A DNA stretch of 64,000 nt from Thinopyrum elongatum (GCA_011799875.1 JAAAXO010000135.1:1-64000); one strand, 5' to 3'. Shown: positions 36,801-48,493, numbered from the stretch's first letter. Notes: generated from the sequence alone by a model not told the origin. Numbers and translations are program-made.

Positions 36801-38277
36801 TGTACAGAATTTTTATCAAATTGCCATGGTCTACCAAGTAATAATGAACATGCTTGCATGGGTACCACATCACAATCAACATAATCAGCATATGTAGAGA
36901 TACTAAAATGCACACGAACAGTACGTGTTACCTTAACCTTGCCGCTGTTGTTGAACCATTGGATATAGTAAGGATGTGGATGTGGTCTTGTGGTGAGAGA
37001 TAGCTTCTCCACCATCTCCATGCTAGCCAAGTTGTTGCGGCTCCCTCCATCTATGATGACGCGAACAGAACGTTCCTTCACAACTCCCTTTGTATGGAAC
37101 AAATTATGCCTCTGATTTTGCTCAGCTTGTGTGACCTGCACACTCAAAACACGTTGAGCAACTAAACATTCATACCTGTCAGCGTCTTCAGGAGCCATGT
37201 ATTGCGTCTCATGATCAGAATCATCTCCACCGTGTTCTTCACTTGTAATAAGAGCCAAAGTCTCCTCATCATAATCACTAGCGGACTCATACCCACCATC
37301 CTCAGTAGCAATCATAACACGCGGAGATTGGCATTCTCTCGCATAATGACCTCTTCCCTTACAACGACGACAAATAATATCATGTGTGTGCCCTGTTGAT
37401 GCCATAGATGAAGAAGAGCTCTGGGCAGGCCCAGAAGGTGTACGCTTGGCAGATGGTGGTGGTGGTGCCTGTTTTCTTGTATCTCGATTGGAATTGGCGG
37501 CTGAAGTCAGTGGTGCCGTAGTAGGACGTGTGGGAGTAGAGGAGGCACGCGGTGTCCATGATGAAGATCGACCTGCAGAAAAATTAGTTCGCGCCAATGC
37601 CTGTCGATCCTGCACTTCACGTTCAGCTTTACAAGCAAGATGGAATAAACGAGTGATATTATTATACTCCTTATACTCTAGAATGGTCTGAATCTCTCTA
37701 TTTAATCCACCCATGAAACGTGCAAGCATAGCTTCATTCTCCTCAACAATACCACATCTAATCATGCCAGTTTGTAATTCCTGATAATATTCTTCTACAG
37801 AATTTTTTCCTTGTCTTAAGCGCTGCAATTTTTGAAGTAATTCACGTTGATAATATGGTGGAACCCAACGAGTACGCATAGCAGTTTTCAACGCAGCCCA
37901 CGTAGCTGGAATAGGATATAATCTACAATGTTCAGACCACCATACACATGCAAAACTAGTGAAAGCACAAACAGCAGCAGCAACACGTCGTTCCTCGGGA
38001 TATTGTAAACATGTAAAACGTTGTTCAGTTTCTAACTCCCAAGTAAGATATATATCAGGAACATATCTACCCTCGAATGGTGGAATATTCAATTTTAATT
38101 TAGGAAGATGGTCATGATCTCGTACCTGAAGTGGTGGTGCAGGCCTACCATTGCGATTATTTGCATGTGGACGACCTGGTGCTGGTGGTTGCACGTAGTT
38201 ATGATTTTGATCAACCTCATCCTCATAATCGCCCGCGTAATCATCCTCCTCCTCGGCACCAGCAGCAGCAGGAGCAG
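33518..38277 (-). CDS. gag-pol: A-type gag-pol polyprotein, nearly complete frame (longest in the window)
   Basis: Open without a stop from the Q insertion (38277) to 33518, about 1,586 codons. Order: end of the acidic linker, Gag domain, CCHC knuckle near 37345-37385, protease VIIDGGS (C-to-R in the next residue: GGSRNN), RT with [12 protein letters not shown] and YFDDILIYS near 35873-35884, RNase H, integrase core with all three DDE residues, and CR-type tail [15 protein letters not shown]. One zinc-finger cysteine is changed to leucine (RLTTCQKAK, about 34776-34781), which should harm the HHCC finger. A 1-nt deletion near 33563 alters the last residues. The N-terminal Gag codons are at 46684-46975, beyond the tandem Q array. 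An apparent extension upstream of 38277 is antisense LTR, not gag. Confidence 0.9.
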
Positions 38278-39170
38278 TGATGAGGACATGACTACCTTGG
38301 ATACGACCAAAAATATTGCATACATGTATATTTGTGAGGTGTATGGGACATTTGTACAATTCACATATGAAGATAAGGGAAAAAGAGAAGTTTAGTTGCT
38401 GTTCAAAAAGTCCTCTCACGTCACTTTTGGGCCAAGAGAAGATAGAGTCCAAGTCTCTCACGTTCTGGATTCAGATTCGGACTGCACAGACATACCTGAC
38501 TCAAAACGCCAAGAACTTTTTCATACAGACTCCGAATTGGGTGATTCTTTTTTTGTTGGAAAGTAGATTTCGTGCTCTTTCCAACCCAATTTGACTCACC
38601 TTAAAATTCATCCGGAGCTATGAGTTATCGACGAAACAATCTGACGCTGTAGCAGAATCCGAGTCAAACTACAAGTCCAAAGGTGTTGCATCACCTCCAC
38701 TTGGGCCCATGAGCCTTGTACGACCTAGGGTTAGTTTTAGGCTGCCTTGGGACGTCCTCCCACCTCCTTGGCCGCCACCCCTTGCTCCTATATAAGTAGA
38801 TCCATCTAGTAGCTTTTTGCTTGGGATTTGTTTAGTTAAAAGTTAGCCATTGCAACTTCGTGTACTTCGTTTGTGTCCAACGACCAGACCAAGACCGCTT
38901 TCGGATCCCCACCTCTATCAATACTTCATCTATATTCGCAATATTCAGATTGCATTATCATATTCTTGCTTGTTCTTCGATTGCGTGCAGGAATAGACCT
39001 TCGTGGTCAGGCTGATCGTGCTTTCAGTATCGTCAGTAACCTCAGGAGATTGGTTTATCGATTGCTAAGGCGCAACGTCGTGCACGTTTGTAGTCGGATC
39101 GTCAAAGTCGACTCCACCAAATCGATAGCTATCATCTCATCGAAAGATCGGGACACCTCCGCCTCTATCA
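38278..39170 (+). mobile_element. Q LTR 1 (893 bp, intron-less)
   Basis: Starts TGATGAGGACATGACTACC; TATA at 38789-38796; ends CCGCCTCTATCA. It lacks the 89-nt GT...AG segment: TGTGAG joins directly to GTGTATGGG. Confidence 0.95.
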
Positions 39171-40568
39171 AGTGGTATCAGTTTTCAGGTTGCTCGGTGA
39201 GAATTTCCAGTTTTCCCTAGATTAGATTTATTTTCTTACCTATTGTTCAAGAAAAAGCCACAAAAAAAAGTTAGATCTATTCATCCTTTGTCCAAGCCAG
39301 TCTGAGCCTTTGCAATTTTCTTTTCATTGTTTGCATTATTGAATTATCGGTTGCATCGTCGTGTTCAGTTGCTGGTCTTAGTGTCTAGTTCGTTTAGAGT
39401 TTCGAGTTCTGTTCACATTAGTCACGCCGCCGCTGCATCGTTATTCCTTCCGCTGTCCACCATCCCATCCATCAATTTCCACATCGTGCTACCCACTGTT
39501 CATTGTCATAATCATAGTTGAGGTCGTTCACATCTGTGCTTGATCCAATCTACATCTTATCTAGTTTGTTTTGGAAAGAGGGAGAGAGAAAAAAAAAGTA
39601 AAAAAAAAGTTAGAGAAAAAAAAGAAAGAAAGAAAAAGAAAAAAGTGTGAAAAAAAAAGAGAGAAGAAAAAAAAACAAAATTCGGATCTATCTAGACTCA
39701 ATCTCGTAGCTGAATTCGGATTGGAATCTGTTTTGCGCAGTGTTCAGTAAAACAGGCATATCTTTTTCATACGAAGTCTGTTTTGGCTCTGTGAGTACTC
39801 AAATTAAAGCTAGCGACGAGCCGCATCAAAATAGTTGCAGAAGCTAGTTCAATATTTGACACCTCAAAATCGGCTTCTAAATAGGTCTTTTTGCCCTCCG
39901 AAGTTCGTGAACACAGCTTGTTCCAGTTTTTCAGGCCAGTTTTAGAATTTTTTGACTCCTCATATCAACTCGGAATTGAGTGATTCTTTTTGCATTTGAA
40001 AGCTTGAGTCAGTGCCATTCTTGAGAAAAATTATCATAAAATTGGCACAAACTTTTATAGAATAAAGTTGGAGAGAGAATTATTGGTATATGCTACTTGG
40101 TAGTTATTTCTCATCATTATCTTTACTGCCATTGTGATCTTCACTTATATTTTGCTGTCCAGAGCTACTTCATATCCTTTATTGATGCTAGTTGTGCTAC
40201 TCCGTGACCTCATTAGTGTTCTAGGCTCGCGTCTCTAGTCCGGTCTAGCCTAGGACCAGCACAGTACCGTCGTTGAGCGTTTATTCAACATTGCATCTCT
40301 GAATTGATTATTGCTAATCTTTTGCTACCAAATATTTAAGCCTTCCAAGCTCCACATATTTCTACACCGTGTATACGTACGTTCTCCTGGCAATCGTTTT
40401 ACTCAATCTTCGGAGTTATTTGACACCGCTGGTTGCCTGTCACCACCTGCTGCATGGTAAGAACTTGTAAGATATTGATATTTGCTACACTGTGAGTGTT
40501 TTACCACCACATCCTAGTAGTTCATAAGAACATTATTCTTGGATTTTGTTTCTTGTTTTCTACTAACT
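39171..40568 (+). other. Q leader 1 with PBS
   Basis: PBS core TGGTATCAG at 39173-39181. A purine (A/G) tract lies at 39582-39676, longer than in leader 2. The 3' part resembles A leaders around GGACCAGCACAGTACCGTCG (40253-40272), showing common origin. No coding frame before the gag ATG at 40569. Confidence 0.85.
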
Positions 40569-42121
40569 ATGGCAGGTTCCGGAGTTGTTAGTTCTTGGGC
40601 TTCATCGATCGTGGGAGATTTGCCACCACCTAAGAAAACACAACAACGTCACAAGAGGAGCAACAACATCAGAATGCACATAATCAGGTTAATGTCTTCA
40701 TGCCACCATTTATTGGTCGTTTTAGACCTGATTTATATATTGAATGGGAGTACGAAATAAATGCTATATTTGCTTCCCATAATTTTGATGAGCGTGGAAA
40801 ATTTCAAGCTGCGGTTAGTACTTTCAGTAGCTTTGCTTTAGTTTGGTGGAGTGAATATTGTCGGTTAAACTCTGATTTTATACCTACTACTTGGGATGAT
40901 TTAAAACTTGTCATGAGAGATAGATTCGTTGATGTTTATTATACTCGTGGCATGATTAAAAAATTACAACATTTAAAACAAGGCGCTGACACGGTAACAA
41001 AATATTATGATGATTTACAAACTACATTGTTGCACTCATTTTTAGAAGAAAGTGAAGAAGATTTTATGGATAGATTTTGGGGAGGATTAAACCGTGATAT
41101 TCAAGAGATACTAATTCATGAAGAGTGTTATCCTATGGACCATTTGTTTCATCTTGCTTGCAAAGCTGAACAGGAAATAAAACGACGTGTTGCCCACAAG
41201 GAGAACAAGCGCACGGTGCACATTCCAAGTGTTGATATAGATGTTTCTTCAACTACTAGGCGTACTATGACAACCACATCCGTTGTTGCGATGACTACAT
41301 CATCTCCACCATGTGACACATCACCACCGAGAGTGCCTACATCATCTGAGTTGATCATAAGAGGTAATGACAAAGATACATATTTTCCACTTTCACATGA
41401 GAATAATGCATGCCTAGTTAACTTGAATACATCATGTATTGAGTTACCTATTGATTTGGGCACGTCACCTATTTTAGAGAATTGTGTTACTGTCATGAAT
41501 GCATCATGTGATCAAACAACTGAAATACCAACAATTTTGAGTGCACCCAATGAATTAACTGTTGATGCAAAAGAAACAATGTTTAATCATTTTGATATGA
41601 CCTCTAATCTTTGTGATGATTTTGTCTCAAATGACTTATTGCATGTTTGCTTATTTAAGCATGTTGTAGCATGTAAATTTGATGCAAGTAAGGTTTATTC
41701 ACCAATGTTGGGATGGTTTAATGATGAACATTGTCAATCCTTTGATATGAATAAGAGCTTCACTTATATGTGCAAATTGAGTTGCAATATTTTCATGTCT
41801 TCTAATACTTGTGCTAATATTTTGGCTTTACATTTTATGAACTATGAAAGTTACTCATGTATACATGTGTCATATGTGCAAAAATCAAGGGAAGTAAAAA
41901 TGGATGACATATACATATACAACATGTACACCTTGTCTCTTTTGTTAGCCACATTTCAGATTAAGCAACGCCGAGGACGGCTTTGTTTTCCAGAAGGGGA
42001 GGATGATGAGGACATGACTACCTTGGATACGACCAAAAATATTGCATACATGTATATTTGTGAGGTGTATGGGACATTTGTACAATTCACATATGAAGAT
42101 AAGGGAAAAAGAGAAGTTTAG
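40569..42121 (+). pseudogene. gag: Q gag copy 1, frameshifted
   Basis: ATG at 40569 opens MAGSGVVSSWASS, but a missing C near 40647 (CAACAACGTCAC against CAACAACCGTCAC in copy 2) shifts the frame after about 27 codons. The original frame is open again from 40700 to 42121. It contains the Gag domain (PDLYIEWEYEI, ALVWWSEYCR, WGGLNRDIQEIL) and a long cysteine-containing C-terminal region, then runs through the PPT into the intron-less LTR and ends DKGKREV. There is no zinc knuckle, protease, RT or integrase. One frameshift is the only lesion I see. Confidence 0.9.
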
Positions 42122-42896
42122 TTGCTGTTCAAAAAGTCCTCTCACGTCACTTTTGGGCCAAGAGAAGATAGAGTCCAAGTCTCTCACGTTCTGGATTCAG
42201 ATTCGGACTGCACAGACATACCTGACTCAAAACGCCAAGAACTTTTTCATACGGACTCCGAATTGGGTGATTCTTTTTTTGTTGGAAAGTAGATTTCGTG
42301 CTCTTTCCAACCCAATTTGACTCACCTTAAAATTCATCCGGAGCTATGAGTTATCGACGAAACAATCTGACGCTGTAGCAGAATCCGAGTCAAACTACAA
42401 GTCCAAAGGTGTTGCATCACCTCCACTTGGGCCCATGAGCCTTGTACGACCTAGGGTTAGTTTTAGGCTGCCTTGGGACGTCCTCCCACCTCCTTGGCCG
42501 CCACCCCTTGCTCCTATATAAGTAGATCCATCTAGTAGCTTTTTGCTTGGGATTTGTTTAGTTAAAAGTTAGCCATTGCAACTTCGTGTACTTCGTTTGT
42601 GTCCAACGACCAGACCAAGACCGCTTTCGGATCCCCACCATTATCAATACTTCATCTATATTCGCAATATTCAGATTGCATTATCATATTCTTGCTTGTT
42701 CTTCGATTGCGTGCAGGAATAGACATTCGTGGTCAGGTTGATCGTGCTTCCAGCATCGTCAGTAACCTCAGGAGATTGGTTTAGCGATTGCTAAGGCGCA
42801 ACGTCGTGCACGTTTGTAGTCGGATCGTCAAAGTCGGCTCCACCAAATCGATAGTTACCATCTCATCGAAAGATCGGGACACCCTCGCCTCTATCA
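42004..42896 (+). mobile_element. Q LTR 2 (893 bp, intron-less), shared by both units
   Basis: Preceded by PPT (AGAAGGGGAGGA, 41992-42003) and followed by PBS (42899 on), so it serves as 3' LTR of unit 1 and 5' LTR of unit 2. TATA at 42515-42522. No GT...AG segment. Confidence 0.95.
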
Positions 42897-44265
42897 AGTG
42901 GTATCAGTTTTCAGGTTGCTCGGTGAGAATTTCCTGTTTTCCCTAGGTTAGATTTATTTTCTTACCTATTGTCCAAGAAAAAGCCACAAAAAAATAAGTT
43001 AGATCTATTCATCCTTTGTCCAAGCCAGTCTGAGCCTTTGCAATTTTCTTTTCATTGTTTGCATTATTGAATTATCGGTTGCATCGTCGTGTCGAGTTGC
43101 TGGTCTTAGTGTCTAGTTCGTTTAGAGTTTCGAGTTCTGTTCACATTAGTCACGCCGCCGCTGCATCGTTATTCCTTCCGCTGTCCACCATCCCATCCAT
43201 CAATTTCCACATCGTGCTACCCACTGTTCATTGTCATAATCATAGTTGAGGTCGTTCACATCTGTGCTTGATCCAATCTACATCTTATCTAGTTTGTTTT
43301 GGAAAGAGGGAGAGAGAAAAAAGAGAGAAAAAAAGAAAAAAAAAGTGAAAAAAAAGAGAGAAGAAAAAAAAACAAAATTCGGATCTATCTAGACTCAATC
43401 TCGTAGCTGAATTCGGATTGGAATCTGTTTTGCGCAGTGTTCAGTAAAACAGGCATATCTTTTTCATACGAAGTCTGTTTTGGCTCCGTGAGTACTCAAA
43501 TTAAAGCTAGCGACGAGCCGCATCAAAATAGTTGCAGAAGCTAGTTCAATATTTGACACCTCAAAATCGGCTTCTAAATAGGTCTTTTTGCCCTCCGAAG
43601 TTCGTGAACACAGCTTGTTCCAGTTTTTCAGGCCAGTTTTAGAATTTTTTGACTCCTCATATCAACTCGGAATTGAGTGATTCTTTTTGCATTTGAAAGC
43701 TTGAGTCAGTGCCATTCTTGAGAAAAATTATCATAAAATTGGCACAAACTTTTATAGAATAAAGTTGGAGAGAGAATTATTGGTATATGCTACTTGGTAG
43801 TTATTTCTCATCATTATCTTTACTGCCATTGTGATCTTCACTTATATTTTGCTGTCCAGAGCTACTTCATATCCTTTATTGATGCTAGTTGTGCTACTCC
43901 GTGACCTCATTAGTGTTCTAGGCTCGCGTCTCTAGTCCGGTCTAGCCTAGGACCAGCACAGTACCGTCGTTGAGCGTTTATTCAACATTGCATCTCTGAA
44001 TTGATTATTGCTAATCTTTTGCTACCAAATATTTAAGCCTTCCAAGCTCCACATATTTCTACACCGTGTATACGTACGTTCTCCTGGCAATCGTTTTACT
44101 CAATCTTCGGAGTTATTTGACACCGCTGGTTGCCTGTCACCACCTGCTGCATGGTAAGAACTTGTAAGATATTGATATTTGCTACACTGTGAGTGTTTTA
44201 CCACCACATCCTAGTAGTTCATAAGAACATTATTCATGGATTTTGTTTCTTGTTTTCTACTAACT
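42897..44265 (+). other. Q leader 2 with PBS
   Basis: Nearly identical to leader 1 except for a shorter purine tract (43308-43373). An extra in-frame ATG occurs at 44236, where leader 1 has TTG, ten codons before the conserved gag ATG at 44266. Confidence 0.85.
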
Positions 44266-46107
44266 ATGGCAGGTTCCGGAGTTGTTAGTTCTTGGGCTTC
44301 ATCGATCGTGGGAGATTTGCCACCACCTAAGAAAACACAACAACCGTCACAAGAGGAGCAACAACATCAGAATGCACATAATCAGGTTAATGTCTTCATG
44401 CCACCATTTATTGGTCGTTTTAGACCTGATTTATATATTGAATGGGAGTACGAAATAAATGCTATATTTGCTTCCCATAATTTTGATGAGCGTGGAAAAT
44501 TTCAAGCTGCGGTTAGTACTTTCAGTAGCTTTGCTTTAGTTTGGTGGAGTGAATATTGTCGGTTAAACTCTGATTTTATACCTACTACTTGGGATGATTT
44601 AAAACTTGTCATGAGAGATAGATTCGTTGATGTTTATTATACTCGTGGCATGATTAAAAAATTACAACATTTAAAACAAGGCGCTGACACGGTAACAAAA
44701 CATTATGATGATTTACAAACTACATTGTTGCACTCATTTTTAGAAGAAAGTGAAGAAGATTTTATGGATAGATTTTGGGGAGGATTAAACCGTGATATTC
44801 AAGAGATACTAATTCATGAAGAGTGTTATCCTATGGACCATTTGTTTCATCTTGCTTGCAAAGCTGAACAGGAAATAAAACGACGTGTTGCCCACAAGGA
44901 GAACAAGCGCACGGTGTACATTCCAAGTGTTGATATAGATGTTTCTTCAACTACTAGGCGTACTATGACATCCACATCCGTTGTTGCGATGACTACATCA
45001 TCTCCACCATGTGACACATCACCACCGAGAGTGCCTACATCATCTGAGTTGATCATAAGAGGTAATGACAAAGATACATATTTTCCACTTTCACATGAGA
45101 ATAATGCATGCCTAGTTAACTTGAATACATCATGTATTGAGTTACCTATTGATTTGGGCACGTCACCTATTTTAGAGAATTGTGTTACTGTCATGAATGC
45201 ATCATGTGATCAAACAACTGAAATACCAACAATTTTGAGTGCACCCAATGAATTAACTGTTGATGCAAAAGAAACAATGTTTAATCATTTTGATATGACC
45301 TCTAATCTTTGTGATGATTTTGTCTCAAATGACTTATTGCATGTTTGCTTATTTAAGCATGTTGTAGCATGTAAATTTGATGCAAGTAAGGTTTATTCAC
45401 CAATGTTGGGATGGTTTAATGATGAACATTGTCAATCCTTTGATATGAATAAGAGCTTCACTTATATGTGCAAATTGAGTTGCAATATTTTCATGTCTTC
45501 TAATACTTGTGATAATATTTTGGCTTTACATTTTATGAACTATGAAAGTCACTCATGTATACATGTGTCATATGTGCAAAAATCAAGGGAAGTAAAAATG
45601 GATGACATATACATATACAACATGTACACCTTGTCTCTTTTGTTAGCCACATTTCAGATTAAGCAACGCCGAGGACGGCTTTGTTTTCAAGAAGGGGAGG
45701 ATGATGAGGACATGACTACCTTGGATACGACCAAAAATATTGCATACATGTATATTTGTGAGGTGATTTCTAATGCAAACTATGCAATAATTTATTTGTG
45801 TCATCCACGACAAAAATACTTCACAAACTTTTGTGCCATGTCTAATTGCAGGTGTATGGGACATTTGTACAATTCACATATGAAGATAAGGGAAAAAGAG
45901 AAGTTTAGTTGCTGTTCAAAAAGTCCTCTCACGTCACTTTTGGGCCAAGAGAAGATAGAGTCCAAGTCTCTCACGTTCTGGATTCAGATTCGGACTGCAC
46001 AGACATACCTGACTCAAAACGCCAAGAACTTTTTCATACGGACTCCGAATTGGGTGATTCTTTTTTTGTTGGAAAGTAGATTTCGTGCTCTTTCCAACCC
46101 AATTTGA
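44266..46107 (+). CDS. gag: Q gag copy 2, intact frame
   Basis: Open from MAGSGVVSSWASS (an in-frame ATG also at 44236) through 46107. A Gag domain covers about residues 45-215 (FIGRFRPDLYIEWEYEI, LVWWSEYC, GADTVTKHYDDL, FWGGLNRDIQEIL). A threonine/serine linker and about 270 residues of unfamiliar sequence with scattered cysteines follow (NTSCIELPIDLG, CKLSCNIF), then the basic QRRGRLCFQEGEDD at the PPT. The frame enters the 3' LTR; its end depends on whether the 89-nt segment is removed (short tail ending DKGKREV) or kept (long tail to 46107). It lacks a zinc knuckle and all enzymes. It could encode a Gag partner that relies on A-type enzymes. Confidence 0.9.
   Translation: MAGSGVVSSWASSIVGDLPPPKKTQQPSQEEQQHQNAHNQVNVFMPPFIGRFRPDLYIEWEYEINAIFASHNFDERGKFQAAVSTFSSFALVWWSEYCRLNSDFIPTTWDDLKLVMRDRFVDVYYTRGMIKKLQHLKQGADTVTKHYDDLQTTLLHSFLEESEEDFMDRFWGGLNRDIQEILIHEECYPMDHLFHLACKAEQEIKRRVAHKENKRTVYIPSVDIDVSSTTRRTMTSTSVVAMTTSSPPCDTSPPRVPTSSELIIRGNDKDTYFPLSHENNACLVNLNTSCIELPIDLGTSPILENCVTVMNASCDQTTEIPTILSAPNELTVDAKETMFNHFDMTSNLCDDFVSNDLLHVCLFKHVVACKFDASKVYSPMLGWFNDEHCQSFDMNKSFTYMCKLSCNIFMSSNTCDNILALHFMNYESHSCIHVSYVQKSREVKMDDIYIYNMYTLSLLLATFQIKQRRGRLCFQEGEDDEDMTTLDTTKNIAYMYICEVISNANYAIIYLCHPRQKYFTNFCAMSNCRCMGHLYNSHMKIREKEKFSCCSKSPLTSLLGQEKIESKSLTFWIQIRTAQTYLTQNAKNFFIRTPNWVILFLLESRFRALSNPI
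45763..45851 (+). other. Candidate intron in Q LTR U3 (89 nt)
   Basis: TGTGAG precedes GTGATTTCTAATG...TGTCTAATTGCAG, followed by GTGTATGGG. AT-rich, GT-AG ends, a CTAAT possible branch site and 89 nt suit a small plant intron. LTRs at 38278 and 42004 have the exact spliced form. A five-base direct repeat AGGTG at the borders allows deletion by slippage as an alternative. Confidence 0.6.
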
Positions 46108-46301
46108 CTCACCTTAAAATTCATCCGGAGCTATGAGTTATCGACGAAACAATCTGACGCTGTAGCAGAATCCGAGTCAAACTACAAGTCCAAAGGTGTT
46201 GCATCACCTCCACTTGGGCCCATGAGCCTTGTACGACCTAGGGTTAGTTTTAGGCTGCCTTGGGACGTCCTCCCACCTCCTTGGCCGCCACCCCTTGCTC
46301 C

Positions 46302-46309
46302 TATATAAG
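46302..46309 (+). promoter_or_regulatory. TATA box of Q LTR 3
   Basis: TATATAAG in GCTCCTATATAAGTAGATCC, the only clear core-promoter element in the LTR. Confidence 0.7.
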
Positions 46310-46683
46310 TAGATCCATCTAGTAGCTTTTTGCTTGGGATTTGTTTAGTTAAAAGTTAGCCATTGCAACTTCGTGTACTTCGTTTGTGTCCAACGACCAG
46401 ACCAAGACCGCTTTCGGATCCCCACCTCTATCAATACTTCATCTATATTCGCAATATTCAGATTGCATTACCATATTCTTGCTTGTTCTTCGATTGCGTG
46501 CAGGAATAGACCTTCGTGGTCAGGCTGATCGTGCTTTCAGTATCGTCAGTAACCTCGGGAGATTGGTTTAGCGATTGCTAAGGCGCAACGTTGTGCACGT
46601 TTGTAGTCGGATCGTCAAAGTCGACTCCACCAAATCGATAGCTATCATCTCATCGAAAGATCGGGACACCCCCGCCTCTATCA

Positions 46684-46975
46684 AGCAGGAGCCAAAGAAG
46701 CATCAACAGTAGGTACAGCAGCACCAGAAGTTTGGCCATCCTCAAGAGGAACACGCTTCGCTCGTCCGAACTGATTTGGAAGGGGGCGTTGTTGTTGTCG
46801 TTGCAGAGGTGCGACAGGTGCAGCCGGTGGTGGTTGGGGAAGACGCGTGAGCAATTCATTAAACTTGTTATCCAGCTTTGTCTCGAACGACTTCTCCATG
46901 CCATCTATCTTCTCCATGGCTTCTTCAAATCTGTTTAGCACATCTCCCACCTGGCCACTCATCATTTGCTGAAAT
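46684..46975 (-). pseudogene. gag: N-terminal gag piece of the 33518-38277 element
   Basis: It continues the acidic linker across the tandem Q insertion (AGCAG shared) and encodes QMMSGQVGDVLNRFEEAMEK and the glutamine/proline-rich segment. It is cut at 46974-46975, before the start codon, where gag joins the inside of an A LTR at a 2-bp overlap (AT). Start codon, leader and PBS are deleted, so the element can no longer be expressed normally. Confidence 0.85.
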
Positions 46976-47855
46976 CTATCGTTTTTGGTGGAGTAGACTT
47001 TGACGATCCGACTACGAACGTGCGAGGACGTCGCGCCTTAGCAATCGCTAAACCAACTCCGAGAGGTTATTGACCACGCCGGAGCACAATCAACCTGACC
47101 CCGAGGGTCTATCTCCTGCAAGCAAACGAAGAACAAGCAAGAAACTAAGATTTGCAATCTGGATATTGCGAATATAAGATGAAAGCTTTATTGATCGAGG
47201 TGGGGTTCTGTGACGTCTTGGTCTGGTTGTTGAACACAAACGAAGTACGCGAAGTTGCAGCTATGGCGAACTTTTAATCTAAACAAAACCCAAAGTCTAA
47301 ACGGTGCCCTAAGGGCTGTATATATGGAGGAAGAGGGGGGGATTTCGTGGCCCTTGAAGGAGGGGTCCGAAACCAACCCTATCTCTTGTTTCCCCACACA
47401 TATGGACTCTAAAAATAGCCTATACTCAAGTATTTCGAAATTACATGGGCCTGGCCCAATAATAAGGTGACGCAGCACCTATAATAGCCTCTGGACGAAA
47501 TTTATGAAGTGGCATCTTGTATATTTCGTCCAAGGCTTCCTGCACTCCTTATGGTGGCTTCAAAGTCCTGAAATCATCACTTGTAACTCCGTTCTTGTTC
47601 CCCTTGCGCATGCCATCATCTCCATGCTTGAACTTGCTCCAAGGTTCCTCTTTCTTGTCCAAGCTAGGCCCTTCATTTGTAAGCAAAACAAATGTATCCA
47701 ATTTAGGCAGCATCATATTCTCATGAACTTTAGAATCATTACCAAGAAACGAAAGTACCTGATAATTTAATTGGCGTGCGCGAGCTCTAGTAATTGGTCC
47801 AGTATGTATAGAAGCAGGGGCTGTGGGTGTAACAATGGTATTGATGTCCTCATCA
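46976..47855 (-). mobile_element. A-type LTR, missing its first ~40 bp
   Basis: Runs from CTATCGTTTTTGGTGG to CTCATCA. Probably the 5' LTR of the minus-strand gag-pol element, joined to gag by deletion. Right flank ACTTC is RT DNA and does not match the element's left flank TGTTC. Confidence 0.8.
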
Positions 47856-48493
47856 ACTTCCCAAGGTTACCAAACAAACGTGCATCACGTAAAGCAATAA
47901 AAACAGCACGTAAATGTTCCAAATGTTCCTCCAAAGATCTTCTATAAATCAGTTTATCATCAAAATAGACTACCACAAATCGTCCAATGAAAGCACGTAA
48001 AACTTCGTTCATTAATCTCATGAAAGTACTAGGTGCATTAGTTAACCCAAAAGGCATGACTAACCACTCATATAATCCAAACTTTGTTTTAAATGCTGTT
48101 TTCCATTCATCCCCCAATTTCATACGAATTTGATGGTATCCACTACGCAAATCAACTTTGGAGAATATTATAGAGCCACTCAATTCATCAAGCATATCAT
48201 CTAGTCTAGGAATAGGATGACGATAACGAATAGTAATATTATTAATGCCTCTACAATCAACATACATACGCGATGTACCATCCTTTTTCGGCACTAGAAT
48301 AATAGGAACAGCACAAGGACTAAGGGATTCGCGTATATAACCTTTGTCGAGCAACTCCTAGACTTGACGCATAATCTCCTTCGTCTCCTCTGGATTAGTA
48401 CGGTATGGTGCACGGTTGGGTAGCGATGCACCGGGAATTAAGTCAATCTGATGCTCAATCCCTCGAATAGGTGGTAATCCCGGAGGCACATCT
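47856..48493 (-). pseudogene. pol: A-type RT fragment
   Basis: It encodes, on the minus strand, the protease-RT linker ([18 protein letters not shown]), [19 protein letters not shown] and the motif C region, here [11 protein letters not shown] instead of [15 protein letters not shown]-to-TAG stop near 48357-48359 splits it. It starts at LTR 46976-47855 and ends at a 51-bp LTR remnant. It is a piece of a third element brought here by recombination. Confidence 0.85.

Larger units (their letters stand above)
38278..46683 (+). mobile_element. Tandem Q array: LTR-gag-LTR-gag-LTR, TSD AGCAG
   Basis: Three Q LTRs (38278-39170, 42004-42896, 45702-46683) alternate with two internal regions. The whole is flanked by AGCAG at 38273-38277 and 46684-46688, and gag of the host reads through when the array is removed. 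The outer LTRs share R-U5 variants (CACCTCTATCAAT, TTTCAGTATCG, CCGCCTCTATCA), whereas the middle LTR has others (CATTATCAAT, GTCGGCTCC) like 2169-2918. The array is therefore not a simple duplication of one element. Confidence 0.9.
45702..46683 (+). mobile_element. Q LTR 3 (982 bp, intron-bearing)
   Basis: Preceded by PPT (45690-45701). It exceeds LTRs 1 and 2 by exactly 89 bp, the GT...AG segment. TATA at 46302-46309. Confidence 0.95.
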
